Positions 6,486 through 12,440 of a stretch of 12,597 nt of DNA are shown piece after piece. This DNA is from SVTX01 sp045602385 (GTDB lineage: Bacteria; Bacillota; Clostridia; Oscillospirales; CAG-272). A program made the translations under genes and the position numbers. Under the pieces are notes generated by a model that saw nothing but the letters and a program-made list of their open reading frames with translations, was not told the origin of the DNA and made no database searches. How positions within the stretch are numbered: the stretch's first letter is position 1; every line of letters begins with the position of its first letter. The stretch is from positions 1 through 12,597 of the forward strand of contig JAZSBL010000014.1 of NCBI GenBank assembly GCA_045602385.1, read 5' to 3'.

Positions 6486-6499
6486 GAGGCTGACGAAAA

Positions 6500-6633
6500 G
6501 CCTCCCTCCAAGAGGGAGGTGGCACGCGTAGCGTGACGGAAGGAGCTTGCGTAACTTTGAGGTTAGATTGACTTTATAGTAACGCACTCTCCCTCAGTCA
6601 GCTTCGCTGACAGCTCCCTCCCGGGGGGAGCCT
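6500..6633. mobile_element. MITE-like element with nested hairpins
   Basis: The ends, 6500-6554 and 6579-6633, are imperfect inverted repeats of about 55 bp. Left reads GCCTCCCTCC...GAGGGAGG...TGCGTAAC; the reverse complement of right reads GGCTCCCCCC...GAGGGAGC...TGCGTTAC. Each arm holds two smaller hairpins: left CCTCCCTC/GAGGGAGG and CACGC-GTA-GCGTG; right GCTCCCTCC/GGGGGGAGC and GTCAGC-TTC-GCTGAC. Only about 24 bases separate the arms and there is no coding capacity. From memory, sequences of this shape are common between genes in gut Oscillospirales. No target-site duplication is clear. A REP-type mRNA-stability element is the main alternative. Confidence 0.7.
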
Positions 6634-6658
6634 CAAATGCGTGTATCCTTAGGGGTCT

Positions 6659-6691
6659 GGGCTTTGCCCTGTGCCTTTGTAATACAAAGGC
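6659..6691 (+). repeat. Two short hairpins, probable dispersed repeat
   Basis: GGGC-TTT-GCCC (6659-6669) and GCCTTTGT-AAT-ACAAAGGC (6673-6691) stand back to back in the space before the small lipoprotein gene. The layout resembles short intergenic repeats that litter clostridial genomes, where they often give rise to false small reading frames. The repeat status is inferred from style, as no second copy is in this window. Confidence 0.45.
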
Positions 6692-6760
6692 GAAACTGGC
6701 GCGATAAACAGAACGGTAAATAAGAATTTGACAAAACAAAATACAAGGAGGGATGACGAT

Positions 6761-7168
6761 ATGAAAAAAATCGGATTTATATTGGTGCTGATTCTTACAC
6801 TCACTTTGCTTTGTAGTTGTGGTGGATATGTCAAGAATTATTCTGCAACTATTTTGATCACTTCCTGCCAGGGCGATGAAGCAAGTATGGAATTTGATAC
6901 CTTTAAGGGAACGTATAGCTTCAAATTAAGAAGAGACGATGATGCCGACCATACGCTTAATATTGAAGCAAGTCTTGCTGAAGGTGAAATGAATGTTTAT
7001 ATCGGTGTTGATGGTGAAAAGGAATTACTCCGTACCGTTAAGGGTGGAGAATCTTGCGATGAAACGATCACACTTGATGATAAATATGATAATGAAAAAA
7101 CAATCTACGTCATTCTTGAATCAACGGACAAGTGCGTAGATGGTGATTTTGAGTTTGAATACAATTGA
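6761..7168 (+). CDS. Small acidic lipoprotein of unknown function
   Basis: This is a 135-residue protein. The frame is open 11 codons further upstream to a TTG, but the ATG at 6761 has AAGGAGGG 8 bases before it and begins a proper signal peptide: MKKIGFILVLILTLTLLCSC, lipobox LCSC, lipidated Cys20. The mature part is strongly acidic and beta-rich, with alternating hydrophobic residues (NVYIGVD, KTIYVILES, FEFEYN) that suggest a small beta-sandwich. Mature-part Cys36, Cys99 and Cys125 are present. I recognise no family. Its codons are richer in A/T (GAT, AAT, ATT, GAA) than those of rnmV or feoB. It sits inside the 6348-7366 inverted repeat, so it may be a carried or acquired gene. No good promoter is visible just upstream. 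Confidence 0.8.
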   Translation: MKKIGFILVLILTLTLLCSCGGYVKNYSATILITSCQGDEASMEFDTFKGTYSFKLRRDDDADHTLNIEASLAEGEMNVYIGVDGEKELLRTVKGGESCDETITLDDKYDNEKTIYVILESTDKCVDGDFEFEYN

Positions 7169-7211
7169 TTCAAGCGAAGCGCACAAACAAATTCCAATTT
7201 ATCGAATAATA

Positions 7212-7245
7212 AACCCCGACAGATTTTTAATGGTCTGTCGGGGTT
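7212..7245 (+). terminator. Probable terminator of the small lipoprotein gene
   Basis: AACCCCGACAGA (7212-7223) and TCTGTCGGGGTT (7234-7245) form a perfect 12-bp stem with a 10-nt loop, 43 bases after the stop codon. The tail ACTCTTTGTCTT is only moderately T-rich. Confidence 0.75.
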
Positions 7246-7280
7246 ACTCTTTGTCTTCTGCGGCGCAACTATGCCTTTTT

Positions 7281-7369
7281 GGACCGTCGGGGACGCCGGT
7301 CCCTACAAGGAGAAATCAAACTTCCTTATGAGAAGGAGCCTAAGCTCAGCCGCTTTTCTTTTTTTGATT
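7281..7369 (-). repeat. Right arm of the long inverted repeat
   Basis: Read on the minus strand, this follows the cotransporter stop codon with an A-rich run and then repeats the left arm (6348-6430): about 42 nearly identical bases, a variable middle a few bases longer than on the left, and the conserved block with the GGACCG/CGGTCC hairpin (7281-7302). Relative to its own neighbouring gene it has the same orientation and position as the left arm has to rnmV. Confidence 0.9.
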
Positions 7370-9175
7370 TTATTCACCGTAAACGCTCTTGGGAAGCGCG
7401 TACTTTTCCATGTACTCGGTGTATTTTTCCTTGTATTCCTCGCCCTCCTCACGGACACCGTGCAGGTAGTTATGGATATCAAGTGTCTCGTGGCGAGACA
7501 TTTCTATCATGCAACCCGCTACGTTGGAGCAGTGGTCACTTACTCTCTCAAGATTTGTGAGAATATCGGAGAGGATAAATCCAAGCTCGATAGAGCAGAG
7601 GCTCTTCTGAAGTCTGATGGTATGTCTGAGCTTGATCTGGTCGCGCAGGTAGTCGACTACCTGCTCAAGAGGCTCAACGAGCGCCGCCTTTTCATAGTCC
7701 GAATTGACGTAGGAATCAAGCGTAACGTCGAGGGTCTCAACAAGCACCTCGCGGAGCTTTGCAAGCTCTGCGGTCGCGTATTTGGAGAACGCGATCTCCT
7801 TGTCCTTTATCTCCTCCGCGGATTCAACTATATTGACCGCGTGGTCGGAGATTCTTTCAAGGTCGCCTATGATATGGAGAAGCTTTGCAGCGTCAACACT
7901 GTCACGCTCGGAGAGGTCCTTTGCAGATATCTTTACAAGATAAGAGCCAAGCACGTCCTCGTATATGTCGACCTTTCCCTCCTCATCACGGATCTCCTGT
8001 GCGAGATCTTCGTCGTATTTGTCAAGGAGAGTCATGGATTTTTCAAAGGAACGAATGGAAAGCTCTGCCATGCGGGCAACAACTCTGCGCGCGTTTTCAA
8101 GCGCGACTGTGGGAGTTTCAAGCAATCTTTCGTCAAGCATCTGGGTGTATTCGTCGCCCTTCTTGTCGTCGCCCTTGACAATTGTGCAAGCAAGCTTTTC
8201 GAGAAGCTTTGTAAAGGGCCACAATGCCGCAACCGCGAGGATCTTGAACACCGTATGCACGATTGCAATGCCAAACATGTTGATAGCCGTGCTGTTTGCC
8301 GGCGCGAAGTAATCGAACACGTTTGTGATATTGAGTATCCAGCCGACGAGGTAGTACATCGAGAGCCAGAAAACAACGCCGATAACGTTAAAGAGCAGGT
8401 GAACGACGGCGGTTCTCTTACCGTTCTTATTTGCGCTGATAGCGCTGATCATAGCGGTAACGCAGGTTCCGATATTCTGTCCGAGAACGATCGGGATAGC
8501 CATACCGTAGCTGATAGCGCCCGTAACAGACAACGCCTGCAAAATACCGATAGATGCGGACGAGGACTGCACGATCGCGGTGAGGACGATACCTGCGAGG
8601 ACACCGAGAACAGGATTATTAAACAATGTAAGTATCTGTGTGAAGTTGGGGTCGCCCTTAAGTCCGGATACTGCGTCCGACATAAGTGACATGCCTACCA
8701 TAAGAACTGCAAAGCCCATGAGTATCGAGCCCATGTCCTTATGCTTGTCCTTCTTGGCAAACATAATGCATGCGATACCGATAAGCGCCAATACAGGCAT
8801 CCACGCGTCAGGCTTCAGATAATCGAGCCAAGCGGTCGCCTCTCTGCCTCCTTCAATGCCGTTGAGCGCAGTGAGCCATGCGGTGACCGCGGTGCCAATG
8901 TTTGCTCCAAGGATAACACTGATCGCCTGTGACAGGAGCATCGTACCTGAGGAAACAAAGCCGACTACCATAACCGTGGTAGCGGAGGAGGACTGGATGA
9001 CGGCCGTTACTACGAGGCCGAGCAAAAAGCCCTTGAATTTACTTGAAGTGAGATTTCCGAGAATCGTCTTCAGCTTACGTCCCGCGCTTTTTTTGAGTCC
9101 CGTTCCCATGACGTCCATACCGTAAAGGAATAGGGCAAGACCGCAGACAAGCGAGAGAATGTCGAAAAGATCCAT
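7370..9175 (-). CDS. Na+/phosphate cotransporter with C-terminal PhoU-like domain
   Basis: This 601-residue protein of the NptA/YjbB-type Na/Pi cotransporter family moves phosphate with sodium across the membrane. The membrane half (residues 1-330) shows the family's internal duplication: GLVVTAVIQSSSATTVM (53-69) with GANIGTAVTA (90-99), and again GIVLTAIVQSSSASIG (195-210) with GQNIGTCVTA (232-241). The QSSS motifs are the substrate and ion signature. Residues about 355-580 form an alpha-helical PhoU-like regulatory domain. Start ATG 9175 has AAAGG about 11 bases upstream, a longer spacing than its neighbours. A GCCGA-AATA-TCGGC inverted repeat (9194-9207) lies just before the ribosome site. 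It is transcribed alone, divergent from feoA. Direction of phosphate flow cannot be read from sequence. Confidence 0.93.
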   Translation of the reverse strand: MDLFDILSLVCGLALFLYGMDVMGTGLKKSAGRKLKTILGNLTSSKFKGFLLGLVVTAVIQSSSATTVMVVGFVSSGTMLLSQAISVILGANIGTAVTAWLTALNGIEGGREATAWLDYLKPDAWMPVLALIGIACIMFAKKDKHKDMGSILMGFAVLMVGMSLMSDAVSGLKGDPNFTQILTLFNNPVLGVLAGIVLTAIVQSSSASIGILQALSVTGAISYGMAIPIVLGQNIGTCVTAMISAISANKNGKRTAVVHLLFNVIGVVFWLSMYYLVGWILNITNVFDYFAPANSTAINMFGIAIVHTVFKILAVAALWPFTKLLEKLACTIVKGDDKKGDEYTQMLDERLLETPTVALENARRVVARMAELSIRSFEKSMTLLDKYDEDLAQEIRDEEGKVDIYEDVLGSYLVKISAKDLSERDSVDAAKLLHIIGDLERISDHAVNIVESAEEIKDKEIAFSKYATAELAKLREVLVETLDVTLDSYVNSDYEKAALVEPLEQVVDYLRDQIKLRHTIRLQKSLCSIELGFILSDILTNLERVSDHCSNVAGCMIEMSRHETLDIHNYLHGVREEGEEYKEKYTEYMEKYALPKSVYGE

Positions 9176-9263
9176 GTTTTGCTTTACCTTTCTGCCGAAA
9201 TATCGGCGAGTGTGAGTCTGTTTATCCTATGATTGGCACAAAATGCCATATACAAATTTATTC

Positions 9264-9313
9264 TATTAAAAAAATGTAAAGTCAGTATTTAGCAAATGTA
9301 AATTAATATTTAA
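9264..9313 (-). promoter_or_regulatory. Putative Pho box upstream of the phosphate cotransporter
   Basis: Minus-strand hexamers at an exact 11-bp pitch, from far to near the gene: TTAAAT (9313-9308), TTTACA (9302-9297), TAAATA (9291-9286), TTTACA (9280-9275), TTAATA (9269-9264). Two match the Bacillus PhoP consensus TT(A/T)ACA fully, one has a single mismatch and two have two mismatches. Spacing of 5 bp between hexamers is that of known Pho boxes, and the gene is a phosphate transporter. The region is AT-rich, so chance matches are possible. A -10 element could not be fixed. Confidence 0.45.
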
Positions 9314-9435
9314 TAAAGCAGTCACATTTTCAAATCCACTTAAAAGCAATTGTAAAAAATACACAAAACCCAAGGACGTATTTTTACAAAACATGCATTA
9401 AACCGACGAAAATAATTCAAAAGCTTAAAAAGGTC

Positions 9436-9465
9436 TTGACAGGGAGGTAGAAAATGGTATATAAT
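9436..9465 (+). promoter_or_regulatory. Promoter of the feo operon
   Basis: TTGACA (9436-9441), 18-bp spacer, TATAAT (9460-9465). Predicted start about 9472, at the edge of a 16-bp palindrome, so a bound regulator would block initiation. Confidence 0.9.
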
Positions 9466-9472
9466 AGTGTCA

Positions 9473-9488
9473 GTTAGCATATGCTAAC
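9473..9488 (+). promoter_or_regulatory. Palindromic operator candidate at the feoA transcription start
   Basis: Perfect palindrome GTTAGCATATGCTAAC immediately downstream of the -10. The TTAG-N6-CTAA core is the kind of site used by DtxR/IdeR/MntR-type metalloregulators. The same 16-mer plus CCG/ACCG context recurs before feoB. In RNA it could form a 6-bp stem with an AUAU loop at the very 5' end of the message. Confidence 0.7.
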
Positions 9489-9521
9489 CGCAAATAACCC
9501 TATATATACAAGGAGAAAAAT

Positions 9522-9734
9522 ATGACCTTGCATGAAGCAGAAAAGGGTAAGGAATACATAATCAAGGGTATTGCAACTGCAGACGAGGAGCTGAACGCGT
9601 TTTTGTTCTCTCTTGGATGCTATGAGGGAGAGCCTGTTACTGTTATAATCCGTCGCAAGAGCGGCTGTGTTATAGCGATAAAGGATGGAAGATACCACAT
9701 AGACAGGGCGCTTGCAGAGGCGATAACCGTTTGA
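9522..9734 (+). CDS. feoA: FeoA, ferrous iron transport accessory protein
   Basis: This 70-residue protein has the size and SH3-like beta-barrel pattern of FeoA: MTLHEAEKGKEYIIKGI at the start, a central helix with ELNAFLFSLGCYEGEPVTVI matching the family's Leu-Gly-hydrophobic-Gly core, and a final IDRALAEAITV. FeoA is a cytosolic partner of FeoB thought to tune its activity. AAGGAG lies six bases before the ATG. First gene of the feo operon; the gap to feoB is 62 bases and contains the second palindrome. Confidence 0.93.
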   Translation: MTLHEAEKGKEYIIKGIATADEELNAFLFSLGCYEGEPVTVIIRRKSGCVIAIKDGRYHIDRALAEAITV

Positions 9735-9755
9735 GCTTTATTTTTTGCCGTCAGA

Positions 9756-9771
9756 GTTAGCATATGCTAAC
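9756..9771 (+). promoter_or_regulatory. Second copy of the feo palindrome, before feoB
   Basis: Identical GTTAGCATATGCTAAC followed by CCG, as at 9473. It lies in the feoA-feoB gap, 25 bases before the feoB start. No -35/-10 pair is visible around it, so it may be a second operator used for DNA looping or roadblocking, or may act as an RNA hairpin separating the two coding regions. Confidence 0.65.
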
Positions 9772-9796
9772 CGAATTTGAGATACGAGGATATAAG

Positions 9797-11812
9797 ATGA
9801 GAATTGCACTTGCAGGAAACCCTAACAGTGGAAAGACTACGATGTATAATGCCCTGACGGGTAGTCAGGAAAAGGTCGGAAACTGGGCGGGAGTTACAGT
9901 AGATAAAAAGGAACACGCCATAAAAAGGAGCTATTGCCCGGAGGGCTGCGGCTCTGTTTTTGCCGTAGACCTACCGGGAGCATACTCCATGTCGCCCTTT
10001 ACAAGCGAGGAGAGCGTTACCCGTGACTACATACAGACCGAGAATCCTGACGTTATAATCAATATCGTAGACGCGACCAACTTAAGTCGCAGCCTTTTCT
10101 TTACGACACAGCTGCTTGAGCTTGGAATACCTGTCGTAGTCGCGCTTAACAAGGCGGACATAAATAAAAAGAAAAAGACGAGCATTGACGCATCTCTTCT
10201 CTCCGAGAAGCTTGGTTGCCGCGTGCTTGACACGACGTCTACCGTGGGTGACGGACTTGCAGATGTCATTTCTGCTGCCTGCGAGCTTGTCGGCGGTACG
10301 CAGACGGCGCCCTATACTCAGGGCGAGGTCGATATGACTGACCGCGAGGCTGTGGTTGCCGCCGACCGCGCAAGATTTGAGTTTGTAAACGGTCTTGTTC
10401 GGGCGGTTGAGAAGAGAAGGGTGTTCACGAAAAATAAAAACGCGCAGGACAAGGTTGACGAGGTGCTGACTAACCGTTGGCTCGGAATTCCGATATTCGC
10501 TGTCGTTATGTTCTTTGTTTTCCAGATCTCGCAGGCTTGGCTTGGCGATTGGCTGGCAAACGGAATATACCTTGAGAGCGGAGCTCACGTATGGGGTCTT
10601 GTTGATCTAATAGGCGCGTTCAAGGAGCTTGTTGCGGGCTGGATGGTCAACGCAAGCCCCTTGCTTGCTGCCATCGTTCTTGAGGGACTTATCGAGGGTG
10701 TTTCGGCGGTAGTCGGATTCTTGCCCCTCGTTATGGTAATGTACTTTTTGCTTGATCTGCTTGACGATTGCGGATACATGGCGCGCGCGACTGTCGTGCT
10801 TGACCCTATATTTAAAAAGGTTGGACTTTCGGGTAAGTCGGTCATTCCGTTCATTGTGGGAACAGGCTGCGCGGTACCCGGAGTAATGGCGAGCAGAACT
10901 ATTCGTGACGAGCGCGAAAGACGCGCGACCGCGATGCTCGCGCCCTTTATGCCCTGCGGAGCAAAGCTCCCCTTGATCGCGCTATTCGTCGGCGCGTTCT
11001 TCCCCGAGGCAGGCTGGGTAGGAACGGTGATGTATTTTGCGGGAATCGTTATCATTCTCCTTTGTGCTTTGCTTGTAAACAAGATCACCGGCAATCGCAA
11101 GAAATCCTTCTTTATCATTGAGCTTCCCGAGTACAAGATCCCTTCCGTCAAGCGCGCGGCATTCTCGATGCTCTCGCGTGGCTGGTCCTACATAGTCAAG
11201 GCGGGAACGGTCATTCTTGTCAGCAACTTCGTGATATATATGATGCAGACCTTCAATTTTAGCTTTGAAGTGGTTGAGGACCCCTCCGAGTCGATTTTGG
11301 CGATCATTTCAACCCCGATCGCATACGCGATTGCGCCCCTCGTTGGCGTTGTTATGTGGCAGCTTGCCGCGGCGGCGGTCACGGGATTTGTCGCCAAGGA
11401 GTGCGTGGTAGGAACGCTTGCAACATGCCTTGCCTTTGAGCATCTTATCGGCGAGGATCTTGAGATAGTCAGCGGCGCGGGCTCGATTGCAGACAAAATG
11501 GGCATCGGCGCGATTGCGGCGCTTGCATATCTCATGTTCAATCTCTTTACGCCTCCTTGCTTTGCGGCGATCGGTGCGATGAACGCCGAGCTTAAGAGCA
11601 AAAAGTGGCTATTTGGCGGAATAGGTCTTCAGTTCTCGGTAGGTTTTACCGTGGCGTTTTTGACCTATTTCTTCGGTACGCTCATCACGGGCGGTGATTT
11701 TGGCGCATATTGGATGCCGATGGTTGGTTGGATCGTTATCGCGGTAATTGCGGCGGTGATGACGATACTTATAGTAAAAAAGAATAAGGAGCTGAAAGTA
11801 AAAAATGCTTGA
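9797..11812 (+). CDS. feoB: FeoB, ferrous iron transporter
   Basis: This 671-residue protein is the main Fe(II) importer. The frame is open 11 codons upstream to an ATG inside the palindrome, but ATG 9797 has GAGGA six bases before it and begins the canonical MRIALAGNPNSGKTT. The G domain has G1 GNPNSGKT (7-14), G2 Thr34 in GVTVDKK, G3 DLPG (58-61) and G4 NKAD (118-121). A helical insert follows, then the membrane domain with two Gate regions: the first holds LDDCGYMARATVVLDPI, GTGCAVPGVMASRTI and MPCGAKLPLI; the second holds VTGFVAKECVVGTLA. The tail is short and basic. Length is at the lower end for the family; no C-terminal FeoC-type domain is fused. The downstream Cys-rich gene starts inside its last codons. 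Confidence 0.97.
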   Translation: MRIALAGNPNSGKTTMYNALTGSQEKVGNWAGVTVDKKEHAIKRSYCPEGCGSVFAVDLPGAYSMSPFTSEESVTRDYIQTENPDVIINIVDATNLSRSLFFTTQLLELGIPVVVALNKADINKKKKTSIDASLLSEKLGCRVLDTTSTVGDGLADVISAACELVGGTQTAPYTQGEVDMTDREAVVAADRARFEFVNGLVRAVEKRRVFTKNKNAQDKVDEVLTNRWLGIPIFAVVMFFVFQISQAWLGDWLANGIYLESGAHVWGLVDLIGAFKELVAGWMVNASPLLAAIVLEGLIEGVSAVVGFLPLVMVMYFLLDLLDDCGYMARATVVLDPIFKKVGLSGKSVIPFIVGTGCAVPGVMASRTIRDERERRATAMLAPFMPCGAKLPLIALFVGAFFPEAGWVGTVMYFAGIVIILLCALLVNKITGNRKKSFFIIELPEYKIPSVKRAAFSMLSRGWSYIVKAGTVILVSNFVIYMMQTFNFSFEVVEDPSESILAIISTPIAYAIAPLVGVVMWQLAAAAVTGFVAKECVVGTLATCLAFEHLIGEDLEIVSGAGSIADKMGIGAIAALAYLMFNLFTPPCFAAIGAMNAELKSKKWLFGGIGLQFSVGFTVAFLTYFFGTLITGGDFGAYWMPMVGWIVIAVIAAVMTILIVKKNKELKVKNA

Positions 11813-12020
11813 TAGTATAATGGCAATGTTGCCGGACATATTGGTTGCCGTGGTCATTGTGCTTTGTGTTGGCGGCGCGAGCCTGTATATATACAAGGCG
11901 AAAAAGAGCGGCAAGAAATGCATCGGCTGTCCCGATTCGTCCTCGTGTGGACAAAAGGGAAGGTGTAAGGGCTGCTCCGGGGCGTGTGACTCCTGCAAGA
12001 GCGGCGATGCTAAAAAGTAA
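11805..12020 (+). CDS. FeoB-associated Cys-rich membrane protein
   Basis: This 71-residue protein has a single membrane helix (about residues 9-31), then a basic stretch and a cytosolic-type tail with seven cysteines (39, 42, 48, 54, 57, 61, 64) in CIGCPDSSSCGQKGRC and KGCSGACDSC; Cys21 lies in the helix. The pattern matches the family commonly found after feoB in Firmicutes, presumed to bind or hand over metal. The ATG overlaps the feoB end by 8 bases; AAGGAG is 13 bases upstream, longer than ideal, so translation is probably coupled. A Met at residue 6 is an alternative start that would still keep the helix. Confidence 0.88.
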   Translation: MLDSIMAMLPDILVAVVIVLCVGGASLYIYKAKKSGKKCIGCPDSSSCGQKGRCKGCSGACDSCKSGDAKK

Positions 12021-12048
12021 GGAAATTTAAAAAAATATTTTATAAACA

Positions 12049-12070
12049 AAGTCAAAATCAAGTCAAAATC
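12049..12070. repeat. 11-bp tandem duplication after the feo operon
   Basis: AAGTCAAAATC occurs twice in direct succession (12049-12059 and 12060-12070). The second copy runs into the stem of the following hairpin. Its meaning is unknown; it may be a replication slippage product. Confidence 0.75.
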
Positions 12071-12101
12071 CCGCATTTCTCTTTTTTGGGAGATGCGGGA
12101 T
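12068..12101 (+). terminator. Hairpin after the feo operon, atypical terminator
   Basis: ATCCCGCATTTCT (12068-12080) pairs with GGAGATGCGGGAT (12089-12101), 13 bp with two G-U wobbles and an 8-nt loop. It is the only strong structure between the feo operon and the tRNA-Glu promoter. On the plus strand it is followed by GACAAAAAAATC, so the usual U-tract is absent and intrinsic termination would be inefficient. Confidence 0.55.
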
Positions 12102-12134
12102 GACAAAAAAATCAAAAAAATTTTCAAAAAGGTA

Positions 12135-12163
12135 TTGACAAGACGGTTTGACTGTGATATAAT
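12135..12163 (+). promoter_or_regulatory. tRNA-Glu promoter
   Basis: Exact TTGACA (12135-12140), 17-bp spacer, exact TATAAT (12158-12163). Predicted start near 12170, about 13 bases before the tRNA. Confidence 0.92.
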
Positions 12164-12182
12164 AGGCAAGTCGCAAGGACAA

Positions 12183-12257
12183 GGCCCATTGGTCAAGCGG
12201 TTAAGACGCTAGCCTCTCACGCTGGAAACTCGGGTTCGATTCCCGGATGGGTCACCA
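12183..12257 (+). tRNA. tRNA-Glu(CTC)
   Basis: The acceptor stem GGCCCAT pairs with ATGGGTC (one G-U). The anticodon stem CTAGC/GCTGG encloses loop CTCTCAC, giving anticodon CTC, which reads GAG. The T-loop TTCGATT is present, discriminator A, CCA encoded (12255-12257). A CTC isoacceptor next to the usual TTC one fits a genome with moderate GC and frequent GAG codons, as seen in the genes here. Single-gene unit with its own promoter and terminator. Confidence 0.95.
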
Positions 12258-12264
12258 TAGAACG

Positions 12265-12290
12265 AAGCACTCCAAACGGGGTGCTTTTTT
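12265..12290 (+). terminator. Terminator of tRNA-Glu
   Basis: AAGCACTCC and GGGGTGCTT form a 9-bp stem (one U-G) with an AAAC loop, followed by T residues to 12290. Confidence 0.92.
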
Positions 12291-12373
12291 CATTCTACGG
12301 TGATATACAAACCGGGCTCTCTCTTTGTGCGGCAAAACAAAATTTAAAGATCTCAAAATTTTCGTTTTATCTC

Positions 12374-12402
12374 TTGACAAAACAAAAAAAGCGTTATATA
12401 AT
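12374..12402 (+). promoter_or_regulatory. Promoter of the acyl carrier protein gene
   Basis: Exact TTGACA (12374-12379), 17-bp spacer, exact TATAAT (12397-12402). Predicted start near 12409. No FapR-like palindrome was recognised around it. Confidence 0.9.
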
Positions 12403-12440
12403 ATTGCTATGAATTTGCTTTTGCAAAATGGAGGATTATA

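Noticed and set aside
6297..6587. Minus-strand frames sharing the peptide MRRSLSSAAFLF with a frame at about 7330 on the plus strand
   Set aside because: The shared peptide results from translating the two arms of the inverted repeat; it is not a real protein family.
6728..6760. Extended N-terminus of the small lipoprotein from TTG 6728
   Set aside because: The extra 11 codons would put charged residues before a complete signal peptide, and the ribosome site AAGGAGGG lies inside them, pointing to ATG 6761.
6649..6834. 61-codon minus-strand frame before and over the small lipoprotein start
   Set aside because: It arises from the hairpin repeats at 6659-6691 and the antisense of the lipoprotein signal peptide, with no ribosome site.
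6350..7369. Integron, retron, toxin-antitoxin or defence island in the repeat cluster
   Set aside because: There is no integrase, reverse transcriptase, nuclease or paired small genes; only one lipoprotein gene and repeats are present.
7271..8689. 472-codon plus-strand frame opposite the phosphate cotransporter
   Set aside because: It starts in the right repeat arm and runs antisense to a gene with clear Na/Pi cotransporter motifs. There is no ribosome site, and the protein shows no domain pattern.
9176..9435. Riboswitch or small RNA in the cotransporter-feoA gap
   Set aside because: The stretch is AT-rich with only short inverted repeats (such as 9194-9207). No conserved riboswitch core could be recognised.
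11609..12196. 195-codon minus-strand frame over the feoB end and Cys-rich gene
   Set aside because: Shadow of feoB and of the FeoB-associated gene, extending into the tRNA promoter. No start signal and no recognisable domain.
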